In this document: positions 41,805 through 51,395 of the stretch, one piece after another
Position numbering within the stretch: the stretch's first letter is position 1
Layout: each line of letters opens with the position of its first letter
Source of the DNA: JAEYFP01 sp964579795
GTDB lineage: Bacteria > Bacillota > Clostridia > Lachnospirales > Lachnospiraceae
Reading direction: 5' to 3'
DNA length: 64,000 nucleotides
Assembly: GCA_964579795.1 (NCBI GenBank)
Contig: CAZOHM010000006.1
Span: forward strand, 1 to 64,000
The notes under the pieces: model-generated
Told to the model about the DNA's origin: nothing
The model's database searches: none
The model's input: only the letters and a program-made list of their open reading frames with translations
Position numbers and translations under genes: made by a program

Positions 41805-43370
41805 TTATGATGTTCCAAGCATCTGGGATAAGGAGGACTGCTGAGAATTCAGTTTACTGAGGGCAACCTCCATATCTGAAAACTGCTTGTAATAACGATC
41901 CTCAATTTTCGTTACATAATCATCCCATTCAGAAATTTCATCAGAATAATCATCATACTCATCCTTTAATTTCTTATCTTCATAAAAGCTTCCGTAGCTT
42001 CTATATTCGTTTGAGGACATCTTCTTGGACATATCTGAATACAATTTTCCAGACAACTGTTGGAAGAATCCTGCAACTGCCTCTGGATTGGTGGCAATCA
42101 TGGATTTTAATTTGTTTTTCTCATTCTGTGTATTTGAATCATCTGCATCACCATCAATATGATATGCGTTCTTTTCATTATCCTCTGCAGTGAAATATCC
42201 AAGTGTATTAATACCAAAGCTGGACAGACTGTATTTCGTACCATTAACAGTGTACGTCTGCAGCATAGCCTCGCGCATCGTACCCGTCAACGAAGAAAGA
42301 GTATCATCACGTCTAAGCAATGCATCTTTAATCTTCTTTTCCCATGCTGTCACTTCCGTATCAGTCATGGCATCCTTTTCTTCATCTGTCAAAGGCTCAT
42401 AACCTTTTGCAGAGTCAGCGTTGTAAAGCGAATCCATCTCATTAATCAGTGCATTATATTCTGAAAAGAAAGATTTAATATTATTGTAGATAGAATCATA
42501 ATCTGTGTCAGTAATCAAGCTGATTGGAGAATCTGTTGCTGTCTTTTCTTTGGCAGTCACTGTCAAGCCATTGACATTGAATGTATTCACACTGGAATGG
42601 AAAGTCGCACCATTCAATATGATTTCTGCATCCTCACCATCAATCTTAACTCCATAAGAAGTGCTTGCTGCTGATGGCGTGTATCCGCCAGCTGCGGTGT
42701 CATCTGCACTAAGCATACCAAGGCAGCCAAGTGCATCTACAGCATCCTGTGAATCAAGCTTGAAATCAAAATTATTGTCTTCACCCGACTTTGCACTGCC
42801 AACGAAGATTCTTCCGGACGATGCATCAAAGTTTGCATTATAGCCTGCAAATGTCATGTAATCAGCAAATTCTTTAACAGTTGTATCAGCACCTACAGTA
42901 AAGCTTACTGTATCATAAGTATTATCTGCCTTTAGCTTGCCCTGATTAACTGTAATAGTTGTCGTGCCACCGGTATAACCCAAATCTGCAAGAGTCGTCG
43001 CAGTTGTAACACTGCCGCTTGTAGAAGACAACTCACCGCCTGTCAGATAAGAAGCCTTTGCAAGATTAATAACTTCCAGACTCTGCGTACCTTCTACCGC
43101 ATTATCACTTGCTACAACAGTTGCCTTTGATGTATCTGACACTGTCGTTGCTTTCTTGTTATAATTAGAAGAAAAACGCATATTTGTAAGTGAATTGGAA
43201 TAAAACTTTTTAATTTTAGTATTTAAAGCTGCCCATGCTTCCTGCTTCCATCCAAGCTTTTTCTGTGCCTTTTCTGTTTTTTCGCCTTTTTTCTTGTATG
43301 CACTGACAAGCTCCTGAACCATGGAATCCGTATCCATATTTGAACTGATTCCTGATATTCTAATAGCCAT
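41805..43370 (-). CDS. fliD: flagellar filament cap protein FliD
   Basis: A 521-residue hook-associated protein 2, which forms the cap under which flagellin subunits fold at the filament tip. The N-terminus (MAIRISGISSNMDTDSMVQE) and the C-terminal coiled region (EDRYYKQFSDMEVALSKLN) match the family. It lies between flaG and fliS as in many Firmicutes. GGAGGATAAATT precedes the ATG and overlaps the end of flaG. Confidence 0.95.
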   Translation of the reverse strand: MAIRISGISSNMDTDSMVQELVSAYKKKGEKTEKAQKKLGWKQEAWAALNTKIKKFYSNSLTNMRFSSNYNKKATTVSDTSKATVVASDNAVEGTQSLEVINLAKASYLTGGELSSTSGSVTTATTLADLGYTGGTTTITVNQGKLKADNTYDTVSFTVGADTTVKEFADYMTFAGYNANFDASSGRIFVGSAKSGEDNNFDFKLDSQDAVDALGCLGMLSADDTAAGGYTPSAASTSYGVKIDGEDAEIILNGATFHSSVNTFNVNGLTVTAKEKTATDSPISLITDTDYDSIYNNIKSFFSEYNALINEMDSLYNADSAKGYEPLTDEEKDAMTDTEVTAWEKKIKDALLRRDDTLSSLTGTMREAMLQTYTVNGTKYSLSSFGINTLGYFTAEDNEKNAYHIDGDADDSNTQNEKNKLKSMIATNPEAVAGFFQQLSGKLYSDMSKKMSSNEYRSYGSFYEDKKLKDEYDDYSDEISEWDDYVTKIEDRYYKQFSDMEVALSKLNSQQSSLSQMLGTS

Positions 43371-43381
43371 AATTTATCCTC

Positions 43382-43813
43382 CTAACGTCTCTCGTCAACC
43401 ATCAGACCTGCAATTTCCCAAATTTTCGCAATCATGTCTAAAGTTTTCTCTGGTGGTATTTCCTTAATAACTTCTTTTGTTTCCTTGTCCACAATCTTTA
43501 TAGTTACACGATTGGTTTCATCATGAATTCCAAATAAAGCTTCCGAGCCGAACATCTTTTTGTTCAAATCGTCAACTGCCTTTTTGATTCTCTGATTGTC
43601 TGTAGTCTGATCCTTCTCATTTGGAGAGGACTGTGAGTTTCCATCATCTGTCTGATTGGTTGAAGCAACCACAACTGTCTTGTTATCAACCGGCGGTTGC
43701 GCACTCTGACTGGAGTTTGACTGATCTGTATTTGCCTTCTCCGGTGCTTGTTGTGTACTTTTAACACTTTGTGCCTGATATGTCATTGCACTGCTTAATG
43801 GTTCTATTGCCAT
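43382..43813 (-). CDS. flaG: FlaG family protein
   Basis: A 143-residue protein. The C-terminal half (IKKAVDDLNKKMFG, then TNRVTIKIVDKETKEVIKEI) is the FlaG domain, linked to filament length in several bacteria. The N-terminal half is a low-complexity Gln/Ser/Asn-rich linker. The start at 43813 is set by GGGAGG (43827-43822), 8 bases upstream; an earlier GTG would sit on top of the ribosome site. It begins the flaG-fliD-fliS-fliT-like block under a sigma-28 promoter. Confidence 0.92.
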   Translation of the reverse strand: MAIEPLSSAMTYQAQSVKSTQQAPEKANTDQSNSSQSAQPPVDNKTVVVASTNQTDDGNSQSSPNEKDQTTDNQRIKKAVDDLNKKMFGSEALFGIHDETNRVTIKIVDKETKEVIKEIPPEKTLDMIAKIWEIAGLMVDERR

Positions 43814-43882
43814 CGTTAACACCTCCCTGTGCCATCTAAAACAACATAAAAAATCGATACTTCCTGTATCCTGATGTAAACT

Positions 43883-43909
43883 ATATCGGCATAATTTACA
43901 TAAACTTAA
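43883..43909 (-). promoter_or_regulatory. sigma-28 promoter of flaG-fliD-fliS
   Basis: On the minus strand TTAAGTTT (43909-43902), 11 bases, then GCCGATAT (43890-43883). It lies 27 bases after the csrA stop codon and about 70 bases before flaG. Confidence 0.85.
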
Positions 43910-43935
43910 CGATTTTCGAACTATTCCAATAAAAA

Positions 43936-44151
43936 TTACAAAATATTTTTCAAAGCATCCAGTCCTTCCGGTTCCATGGCTGCTTTATTAGCTTCCTGTA
44001 TTTGCAGATACACTTCCTTACGGTATATTGGAATTTCTTTAGGCGCTGATATGCCAATTTTTACCTGATCGCCCTTTATTTCCAGTATAGTTACTTCAAT
44101 ACAATTGTCAATTACAAGCGCCTCGTTCTTTTTTCTTGATAAAGCCAGCAT
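43936..44151 (-). CDS. csrA: carbon storage regulator CsrA
   Basis: A 71-residue RNA-binding protein that represses flagellin translation by binding GGA motifs around its ribosome site. MLALSRKKNEAL at the start and the RNA-contact segment PIYRKEVYLQIQ (41-52, with R44) are conserved. The C-terminal ~18 residues are the extension bound by FliW in Gram-positive bacteria. The ATG at 44151, one base after the fliW stop, gives the family's usual start; a GTG at 44160 is possible. The target is probably the flagellin leader in this window. Confidence 0.94.
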   Translation of the reverse strand: MLALSRKKNEALVIDNCIEVTILEIKGDQVKIGISAPKEIPIYRKEVYLQIQEANKAAMEPEGLDALKNIL

Positions 44152-44152
44152 A

Positions 44153-44605
44153 TCACTCACCCGCCTTTTCTTTGGCCGCTTTTAATATTTCATAAATTGG
44201 ATATTTTACAGAATAACGGTCTTCATCAGTAATAATTTGGTTTGCTTTTCTTGTTTCCCCATTAATAACAATAGGAGCCCGTAAATTTACAGACATTTTT
44301 TTAATTTCCTTTGGTATGGTAATTGTCACAAGCACAAGCATACTATTTTCATCTGTTAAATCGAGTGGTGCCAGAAGTTCATCCTCTATCTGCGGATTAT
44401 ACTCATTCATTATAGTAAGCGGATCAATAACCGGCATTGCAAAAGCCGGTTCCTGTAAAGACTGTAGCCACCGAATGTTTCCTTTGGACTCGCTGTCATG
44501 TATCAACATAAACTCTCTTAACTCCGGAAATCCAACAATTCCCTGTACAAACGTAATCTTCTTTGTTTCGTCTACTTCGATCTCTCCAAAAAGTTTTGTT
44601 TTCAT
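44153..44605 (-). CDS. fliW: flagellar assembly factor FliW
   Basis: A 150-residue protein that binds flagellin and also CsrA. When flagellin leaves the cell, FliW is freed and takes CsrA off the flagellin mRNA. The family pattern is seen in FGEIEVDE, GIVGFPELREFMLI and the acidic NEYNPQIEDELL. The start at 44605 is chosen because AAAGGG lies 8 bases upstream; an ATG at 44611 is too close to it. It sits directly before csrA. Confidence 0.95.
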   Translation of the reverse strand: MKTKLFGEIEVDETKKITFVQGIVGFPELREFMLIHDSESKGNIRWLQSLQEPAFAMPVIDPLTIMNEYNPQIEDELLAPLDLTDENSMLVLVTITIPKEIKKMSVNLRAPIVINGETRKANQIITDEDRYSVKYPIYEILKAAKEKAGE

Positions 44606-44642
44606 AGTCATTACCCTTTTCTGTGTGACGGATTAATGTTTC

Positions 44643-46184
44643 CTATAAATAATTCAATAATGTCTGCTGTGCAATCTTGGATGCTGCGAGCTGTGCTGCC
44701 TCTAAAGCAAGTGAAGCACTCTTTAAATCTACACCTGCATCATTTAAGTTGATATTGATATTAGAATCCGCAAGTGTCTTAAAGCTTGACAGCTGGCTGC
44801 TGACACGGGATTTCGTGATTTCCAGTCTTCCACGCATACTTCCGACCTCTGAAAGCGCCAGATTAGTCGCATCAGAATATCCCTGGAAGGTTGTCAAGCC
44901 AGTTGAAAATATATTCTGCATTTTTTCTTTTAACAAATCTCTCTCTTTTGTAGCGGCAGTAATCATTTCTGCAATTTTCTCCTGATCGGCATCTGAATAT
45001 TGAGAATCTGCCTGCATGGATGTTAATATTGCAATCTTTTCATCACAGTCAACAACCGCCTGTGTAGCATCCAGTAATTCATCTACATCTCTGCCAATGT
45101 CATGCGTGAATACTTTATCTGCATTTGTATTAATTGCTATGGACTGATTAAAGCTGACCTCATAGGAAATGCTCTGATTGTTAAAGTCAGGATAAGTATT
45201 GCCAAGAGCATCTTTTGAATAATTGTATTCTATCTTATCTTTATCTACACATGCAAAATAATGCTCCGGCCGTAAATCATTCTTTGAAAAATCTTCCTTT
45301 GCATATTCAATACTGATTTCATCCGTCGTTCCCTGAAGTGCGTTTCTAACATTAGAGCCAAGTACCAACTCACCTGTATCTGCAATCAGATAAGCTTCAT
45401 CTGCTCCGACTGTTGTGTAAAATGCATCATCTGTAGCCTTGTTTCCTGTAAGTGATTTTACCTGAATGACAATATCATTTCCGCTTGCATCCTGTAAAGG
45501 ATTTCCACCAACTAAAATCTTTTTGTCAAGAGGATTTCCATCCTGATCAACCTGGGTGCTTGTCAATTTGTCATAGGCAAGTCTGATTCTATATACATCA
45601 TTGCTTTTGATATCCTGCTCGGTATTGGCATTAGTGAGGTCCGACTTATTGACATCTATTCCTCCGGAAATATAATTAATACATTCCACATCAGAAGAAG
45701 AAAAGAGTTCTGTCATAGTGTATAAATTTGTTGTGTCCTCTGTGAAGCTTAATGTCTCACCTGTACGATAGCCGGTAAATACTGTTCTTCCGGCATAATC
45801 TGCATTTCCTGCTGCATAAATCTGATCGCGTAATGCACCTAAATCTTCAAGAATGTTTAATCTGTCCTCTGCTGTATTATCATCACTGGCACCTGTTGTC
45901 ATGGATTCTCTGATATCTGACAAAACAGTGTCTGTCTGGCTCAATGCTGTCTCAGTGATTTTCATCCATGCATCAGCATCTGTAATATTTTTATCATAGT
46001 ACTGATTCAACTCTGAAATATTGCTGTTTAAGCGAAGTGCTCGTATCGCGATAACTGGATCATCTGAAGGTCTGGTGATTTTCTGACCTGATGCAATCAT
46101 CGTATTGAGCTTATCCTCATTCAACTTATTTAAATTAATGTTTGCCTTTGTGTTGTTATTCATTATGGAATTTGTGATTCTCAT
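44643..46184 (-). CDS. flgL: hook-filament junction protein FlgL
   Basis: A 513-residue flagellin-like junction protein (HAP3) that links FlgK to the filament. The N-terminal MRITNSIMNNNTKANIN, the GQKITRPSDDP segment and the C-terminal ALEAAQLAASKIAQQTLLNYL follow the family. The middle is longer than in enteric FlgL (about 317 residues), suggesting an extra surface domain. GGAGG lies 7 bases before the start. Confidence 0.95.
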   Translation of the reverse strand: MRITNSIMNNNTKANINLNKLNEDKLNTMIASGQKITRPSDDPVIAIRALRLNSNISELNQYYDKNITDADAWMKITETALSQTDTVLSDIRESMTTGASDDNTAEDRLNILEDLGALRDQIYAAGNADYAGRTVFTGYRTGETLSFTEDTTNLYTMTELFSSSDVECINYISGGIDVNKSDLTNANTEQDIKSNDVYRIRLAYDKLTSTQVDQDGNPLDKKILVGGNPLQDASGNDIVIQVKSLTGNKATDDAFYTTVGADEAYLIADTGELVLGSNVRNALQGTTDEISIEYAKEDFSKNDLRPEHYFACVDKDKIEYNYSKDALGNTYPDFNNQSISYEVSFNQSIAINTNADKVFTHDIGRDVDELLDATQAVVDCDEKIAILTSMQADSQYSDADQEKIAEMITAATKERDLLKEKMQNIFSTGLTTFQGYSDATNLALSEVGSMRGRLEITKSRVSSQLSSFKTLADSNININLNDAGVDLKSASLALEAAQLAASKIAQQTLLNYL

Positions 46185-46220
46185 GCTACATCCTCCTTTA
46201 GTTGACCTATCCTGTCAAAG

Positions 46221-48077
46221 TTATACTCCTGTTTGTAAAATAAGTCTGTCATATATCTCTGACATAATCTGAATCATCTTTGATGACAGATTATAAGCTT
46301 CCTGAAATCTGACAAGGCTTAATGCCTCTTCATCATTATCTACACCGGACACAGAAAGTCTCTGTGTGACAATTGCTTCAGAAATATTGGAATAGTTCTT
46401 ATAAAATGTATTAGCACTGCCTGCATTCAATGCAATATCTGACAAAATGCACTGCAGAAACTCCTCTGAAGAACTTCCCCTGAAACTCATCTTTTCTTTA
46501 TTGTTCTGTACAAGAAGCATTTCCTCTGTGATATCCTGTGCATCCTGTCCTTGAGATATATCTGCCGTTGTTCCGAACTTATCGGTGTTTCTTTCCATAT
46601 TTGCATTAATATCAAAATTACCAGCTGTCAATTTATAGTAACTGTCATCTGTTGAGGATGTCGTTGTAATACCATTTTCTTTGTTGTAGTAGTAGTCACT
46701 GAACACAAATGGCACATCACTGTCAAGTTCATTATATCCTGTAAATAATACTTCTGTCTGATTTCCGTCAACATCCTGTGCCTTTAACTCTATTTCGTTC
46801 ATAGTCTGTGCAAACTGGCGAACCCATTCATTCATCTGTTCCATATAATATGGAATTCCCTGATAATCAACTGATCTTCCAACAGAAGTTTCTTTTCCTA
46901 CATAAGAACTTGCATCCTCTCCTGCCTTCAGCGTGAATGTATATGTCTCATTGGAAGAATCATATTCCCAGCTTGAATAGTTGAAATCTTTGTTTCCGAC
47001 ACGGATAACTCCCTCGTCCGGCAGCGTACACTTATTCATATCTGTTAAATAGCTTGCTGTTACAGTTACATCCAGCGTTTTGTAGTCTACGCCGCCTACA
47101 GTAACCGTTCCCGAGCCTGTAGCATCCCCGTGGAAAAATTCTTCGTTATTTCCATCCCGGATTTCAATTAAGCCCTTTAATTCACCGCTCAAATTTTTTC
47201 CGTAGAAGTTAAAATCCAATCCATTTGACCATGTAAGGTCATATAACCCTTCTGCATCAGACTGATTTACCTTTGTTGTTCTGGCTACGCATTCTAGTGT
47301 ATTATAATCATACCCATTCACAAGTGTCTGTCCACCGGCAATTGTTACACTATATGTGTAAATACCGGACTCCTGCTTGCTGCCTGCTGAAATATAGATA
47401 GGTGTTTCCTGCACTTCTACATCTACAATGGACGAAAGCTGATCAATCAAAAGTGCTCGCTGATCACGCAGCTCATTAGCTGTCACACCGGTTATTTCAA
47501 TTGTATTGATCTGCTTATTCAAAACCGACAACTGTGAACCAATTGAATTTATTTCATCTGCCTTATTTTTTATTTCAGCATTTGTATCTTCCTGAAGCTT
47601 TGTCAGATTTGTTGACATGGCATTAAAGTACTCTGAAAGATTTCCTGCCAAAGACAAAAAGCTTGACTTTTTTGTGCTGTCACCAGAGCTCTTATATACT
47701 TCTTCCAGACCGTCAAACATTTCAGAGAAAATGGTGGAAAATCCTTTTACGGTTTCTGTTTCTGTAAAATAGTCTTCAATCTGGGCATCGTAATACTGCT
47801 TGATATTGTAATTTCCAAGGCTTGCATTGTTGTTCCAGTATTTCAAATCGTAATATTTATTTCTTATTTGTGCAATCGATAAAGTATCAACACCAGAGCC
47901 TGCCATACCATATGTCGTATTCGTACGAAGTGCTGCTGAAGCCTGTTGTACAGTTTCCTGTCTGGAATATCCCTCTGTCTCAACATTTGAAATATTATTT
48001 CCTGTTGTATTCAGAGACACATTTGCTGCCTGTAATCCTGTATAAGCTATATTTAATCCAAAAAATGTTGAAGGCAT
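46221..48077 (-). CDS. flgK: hook-filament junction protein FlgK, second copy
   Basis: A 618-residue hook-associated protein 1. The N-terminus FGLNIAYTGLQAANVSLNTT, the NNISNVETEGYSRQ motif and the C-terminal SLVRFQEAYNLSSKMIQIM are typical. It lies 18 bases after another FlgK (48096-49811), to which it is only distantly similar outside the ends. The two may form successive rings at the junction, or one may have another role. Confidence 0.93.
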   Translation of the reverse strand: MPSTFFGLNIAYTGLQAANVSLNTTGNNISNVETEGYSRQETVQQASAALRTNTTYGMAGSGVDTLSIAQIRNKYYDLKYWNNNASLGNYNIKQYYDAQIEDYFTETETVKGFSTIFSEMFDGLEEVYKSSGDSTKKSSFLSLAGNLSEYFNAMSTNLTKLQEDTNAEIKNKADEINSIGSQLSVLNKQINTIEITGVTANELRDQRALLIDQLSSIVDVEVQETPIYISAGSKQESGIYTYSVTIAGGQTLVNGYDYNTLECVARTTKVNQSDAEGLYDLTWSNGLDFNFYGKNLSGELKGLIEIRDGNNEEFFHGDATGSGTVTVGGVDYKTLDVTVTASYLTDMNKCTLPDEGVIRVGNKDFNYSSWEYDSSNETYTFTLKAGEDASSYVGKETSVGRSVDYQGIPYYMEQMNEWVRQFAQTMNEIELKAQDVDGNQTEVLFTGYNELDSDVPFVFSDYYYNKENGITTTSSTDDSYYKLTAGNFDINANMERNTDKFGTTADISQGQDAQDITEEMLLVQNNKEKMSFRGSSSEEFLQCILSDIALNAGSANTFYKNYSNISEAIVTQRLSVSGVDNDEEALSLVRFQEAYNLSSKMIQIMSEIYDRLILQTGV

Positions 48078-48095
48078 CTAATCACCTCTTTCTCA

Positions 48096-49811
48096 TTAGC
48101 CTAATTTTTCTATGATATGTCCTATCATCTCATTAACTACGTTGATGTAACGGCTTGACGCATTGTACGCATTTTGGAACTTAATCATATTGGTCAACTC
48201 CTCGTTTGAGGAAACACCCATAATCGCTTGTCTCGCATTATCTAATGACTCTACTGTTGTCTCCTGATTGGAAGTAATGCTCTTATATGCGTAGCCTGTA
48301 TTACCAACCTGACCAACAATTGCCGAATAGTAATCTACAAATGTATCTTCCAATGTCACGTTCGGATTCAGTGCATCGAAATCATCCTGAAAAGCTGCTG
48401 CTATAGCATCCGCCTTTGTCTGGTCTGCATTCTTGTCAGCAGTTACAAATCCGCCTCCGGTTCCATCAACTGTACCACCAATTAATGTCGCCTGCTTCAG
48501 CAGATCCGGATTGATTTTAAGATTAGATGTTGTATACATGGTAGATACATTGATTGGGGATGATGATGTATCCTCTTCCACATATTTATAAGTAATTATG
48601 GAAGGATCTGATGGATCAGATACTGCCTCATATCGTTCTGTACCAAGTCTGACAAACAGTTCTATTCCACATTCGCCTTCTGTAGCATATTCTGGCTGGG
48701 TTCCCGCATCAATTGCTGTCTTTTCACCAGTCAGTATATTATTGATTGCTGTTACAATCCCATGAATCAAATTATCGAATTCAGCTTCAACTGCCATAAT
48801 AACCGAACTGGAAGTGGCCATTGTCGGATTACCATCTGCATCCTCACCGCCATAGTTATATACCAGCTCTCCATTTGCATTCACAGCTGTCAAATCTGTA
48901 TAATTTGCTCTTCTATCTCCTCTTGCAAGCACAAGAGCCTTCAGCCCACCTATATCAGTATTGAAATCGGAAGAAATCTCCAGTGATGTGTCGAATACCT
49001 TTGAATTTTTATCTTTTGGCCATACAGGTGTGTAAAATCCGGTTGTATCGTCTGTCGTAACACCCATTTCCCAGACACGGTCACGAAGTACAAATGAAGC
49101 TCCTTCGATTGACACTTCAACTACTCCCTCATTATTCTCTGAATAGCTTGTTTTAACAAGTCCACTCAGTTTATCAAGAACAAGGTTTCTGGCATCACGA
49201 AGGTCATTTGCCTCCTCGGATCCAAGCTCTGCTTTCTGAATAGCCAAATTATATGAATAAATCTGCTGACCATATTCATTAATCTGATCAACAGTATCCT
49301 TTACTCTTGTATTTAAATTGTCCTGATAGGAATACAATCCGTCAAAAACCGACTGTGCCCTTTCCAGAAACTGTGATGCTTTGGCAACAAATTGTCCCTG
49401 CACAACTGAACTGGTAGGATCTTTTACAAGCTCCTGAACAGTTGTCCATAAATCGGTCAGAGAGTTCTTAAAAGAAGCGCCCTGCAACTCACCAAGCAAG
49501 GTTTCCACTTCACTTGTTGACTCATGGCACACTTCATAAAAGGCTGACCTTCCGGCTTCTTTTCTATACGAAGCATCAAGAAACGCATCCCTTACCTGTC
49601 TAACTTTACTATAATCTACACCAAGTCCAGTCTGTTGAATGGAAATGGCGCTTGTTCCGACTGTTGAATATGTTCTGTCGCCGAGCAATACCTGCTGTCT
49701 GACAAAACCTTCTGTTTCAAGGTTGGATAAATTATGCGCAGTAGTATTCAGCGCATTCTGACTTGTCTGCAACCCCGACGTGCCGACGTAAAGACTTCCC
49801 ATTAATGGCAT
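48096..49811 (-). CDS. flgK: hook-filament junction protein FlgK, first copy
   Basis: A 571-residue hook-associated protein 1. SLYVGTSGLQTSQNALNTT, HNLSNLETEGFVRQ and the C-terminal MIKFQNAYNASSRYINVV show the family. It follows flgN by 32 bases, and GGGAG lies 8 bases before the ATG. It is the first of the two tandem FlgK genes. Confidence 0.93.
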   Translation of the reverse strand: MPLMGSLYVGTSGLQTSQNALNTTAHNLSNLETEGFVRQQVLLGDRTYSTVGTSAISIQQTGLGVDYSKVRQVRDAFLDASYRKEAGRSAFYEVCHESTSEVETLLGELQGASFKNSLTDLWTTVQELVKDPTSSVVQGQFVAKASQFLERAQSVFDGLYSYQDNLNTRVKDTVDQINEYGQQIYSYNLAIQKAELGSEEANDLRDARNLVLDKLSGLVKTSYSENNEGVVEVSIEGASFVLRDRVWEMGVTTDDTTGFYTPVWPKDKNSKVFDTSLEISSDFNTDIGGLKALVLARGDRRANYTDLTAVNANGELVYNYGGEDADGNPTMATSSSVIMAVEAEFDNLIHGIVTAINNILTGEKTAIDAGTQPEYATEGECGIELFVRLGTERYEAVSDPSDPSIITYKYVEEDTSSSPINVSTMYTTSNLKINPDLLKQATLIGGTVDGTGGGFVTADKNADQTKADAIAAAFQDDFDALNPNVTLEDTFVDYYSAIVGQVGNTGYAYKSITSNQETTVESLDNARQAIMGVSSNEELTNMIKFQNAYNASSRYINVVNEMIGHIIEKLG

Positions 49812-49843
49812 GTGTAATCTCCCTCTGCTGATCTTGAGCTTTA

Positions 49844-50359
49844 TTATTGTTTTGCGTCAAAACCACCAACAGTCCCAAGCATTCCACCTGTATTTACGGC
49901 ATCCCTGCCATAATTTGCTGTCTCCGGTGCCTGCTTCATTGCTCGAATAATATTCAAGTCAAAATCAATCATTTCCAATGAATGCGAAATCAGATTCTGA
50001 TTCTGCTCATTAATCTTCCGTATTTTTTCTACAGTCGATCCAAGCTTGTCATGAATTGCTGACAGCCGTTTCTGTTCTTTCGGCTGATTTGCGAGCAATG
50101 TAATTAATGTTGATAGTTTCAAAGTCTCAACATCCTTGTTGATTACGTCTGCGATGTCCTTCGTCACTGTTTCACGTTTGGTGTCCAGATGACTAATTCT
50201 ACCTACAACGATTTGTTCTTCATCCGTGATTTGTTCTAATTGCGCAATATCCCCCTTCACAATAATCTGGGTCTTGCGCTGTGATAACTCCAGCAACTTT
50301 TCGTATTCTGCATTTTCACTTTCGAGGGTATCTAACAATTCCTCCATCAGACTTGCCAC
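49844..50359 (-). CDS. flgN: FlgN-type export chaperone
   Basis: A 171-residue helical protein of the FlgN family, a chaperone for FlgK and FlgL, which are encoded just below. The start is taken as GTG at 50359, because a perfect AAGGAGG (50374-50368) lies 8 bases before it. An ATG at 50380 would place the ribosome site inside the coding region. LISHSLEMIDFDLNIIRAM near the C-terminus is typical of FlgN. Confidence 0.9.
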   Translation of the reverse strand: MASLMEELLDTLESENAEYEKLLELSQRKTQIIVKGDIAQLEQITDEEQIVVGRISHLDTKRETVTKDIADVINKDVETLKLSTLITLLANQPKEQKRLSAIHDKLGSTVEKIRKINEQNQNLISHSLEMIDFDLNIIRAMKQAPETANYGRDAVNTGGMLGTVGGFDAKQ

Positions 50360-50403
50360 TGGAATTACCTCCTTTTCCATTACCTTTTACAAAACTTCCC
50401 TGC

Positions 50404-50688
50404 TTATAAAAGACTCTGGCTTTCCTCATATTTTTCTAAGAGCTTGCTTGCAAAATCATCATTGCTCACTTGATACGTGCCCGCACTGATACTTGCTTTG
50501 ATTGACGCCGTCAATCCCTCTCTTATATCGGAAGAACCTGCAACAGCCTGTTTCAAGGTCTGCATATCTTTGCCTACACTCGAAATCTGCACCTGATCCA
50601 TACGGCTTGTCTTATTGCTCTTTTCAGCCTTCATTGCTTTGCTGGTCTGATAGATCTGATTCACCTGATTATATGTCTCAATTCGCAT
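50404..50688 (-). CDS. flgM: anti-sigma-28 factor FlgM
   Basis: A 94-residue protein that binds sigma-28 until the hook is complete, then leaves the cell. The C-terminal part with DIREGLTASIKASISAGTYQVS and FASKLLEKY is the sigma-binding region. It starts the late flagellar block and has its own sigma-28 promoter, giving feedback. AAGGAGGGGAG precedes the ATG. Confidence 0.94.
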   Translation of the reverse strand: MRIETYNQVNQIYQTSKAMKAEKSNKTSRMDQVQISSVGKDMQTLKQAVAGSSDIREGLTASIKASISAGTYQVSNDDFASKLLEKYEESQSLL

Positions 50689-50746
50689 ATGCTCCCCTCC
50701 TTCCCTGGAACGTCAATATTCATAAATATTTTTTACTACATTTATG

Positions 50747-50773
50747 TTATCGGTTGATTTTTGAAAGACTTTA
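50747..50773 (-). promoter_or_regulatory. sigma-28 promoter of flgM
   Basis: On the minus strand TAAAGTCT (50773-50766), 11 bases, then ACCGATAA (50754-50747). It lies between thymidine kinase and flgM, about 60 bases before the flgM start. The A/T-rich stretch at 50774-50806 gives only a weak hairpin for ending the tdk transcript. Confidence 0.9.
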
Positions 50774-50806
50774 GTAAAAATTTGAAATATTTTAATATAT
50801 TTTTTC

Positions 50807-51376
50807 TTATTCCGGTCCAAGTTTTTCTTCTTTGTAATGTTTTCTGCAAAGTGCAACATATTTGTCATTTGCACCAATACAAATTTGTTCACCGTTCTTG
50901 ATTATCTGTCCCTTTTCGTTTAACCGTGTATTACAGGTTGCTCCCTGTCCACACCAGCAGACAGTTTTTATTTCTTCAATTACATCTGCCCATGCAAGCA
51001 GCCAGATAGAACCCTCAAAAGGCTCCCGTCTGAAATCAACACGCAGGCCATAACAAATAACCGGAATATTCAGCTCATCTACTATATGAATGAACATTTC
51101 GATATCTGCTTTTTTGCAAAACTGCGCTTCATCAACAATGACACAATCATATTTTTTGATTTCATCATCGCTCATTTTCATTAAATCTTCTACATATCTG
51201 CATGCCTTTTCGAGTCCCATGCGACTTCTGATTATTCCTTCTCCATCTCTATTGTCAAGCTGAGGTTTCAATAAGAGTGCCTTTTTCCCACGTTCATAAT
51301 AATTGTATTCCACCATCAATGCATTTGCTGTTTTAGAGCTGCCCATTGCACCGTGTCTAAAATAAAGCTTTGCCAT
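50807..51376 (-). CDS. tdk: thymidine kinase
   Basis: A 189-residue type II thymidine kinase that salvages thymidine to dTMP. The P-loop GAMGSSKT is at residues 9-16, the Walker B-like VIVDEAQF near 83, and the zinc-binding cysteines are in CWCGQGATC and LCRKHY. Length and order match the family. It is 19 bases after the ABC exporter gene and may be co-transcribed with it, with no functional link apparent. Confidence 0.96.
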   Translation of the reverse strand: MAKLYFRHGAMGSSKTANALMVEYNYYERGKKALLLKPQLDNRDGEGIIRSRMGLEKACRYVEDLMKMSDDEIKKYDCVIVDEAQFCKKADIEMFIHIVDELNIPVICYGLRVDFRREPFEGSIWLLAWADVIEEIKTVCWCGQGATCNTRLNEKGQIIKNGEQICIGANDKYVALCRKHYKEEKLGPE

Positions 51377-51395
51377 TCCTATCTTCCCCTCTCAT

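Noticed and set aside
50520..50535. CCGATATAA in flgM as a further sigma-28 promoter
   Set aside because: No TAAA box is found at the right distance, and the bases are explained by coding.
50774..50806. A/T-rich stretch after thymidine kinase as a terminator
   Set aside because: Only a weak A/T stem can be drawn and it is not clearly better than chance in such sequence.
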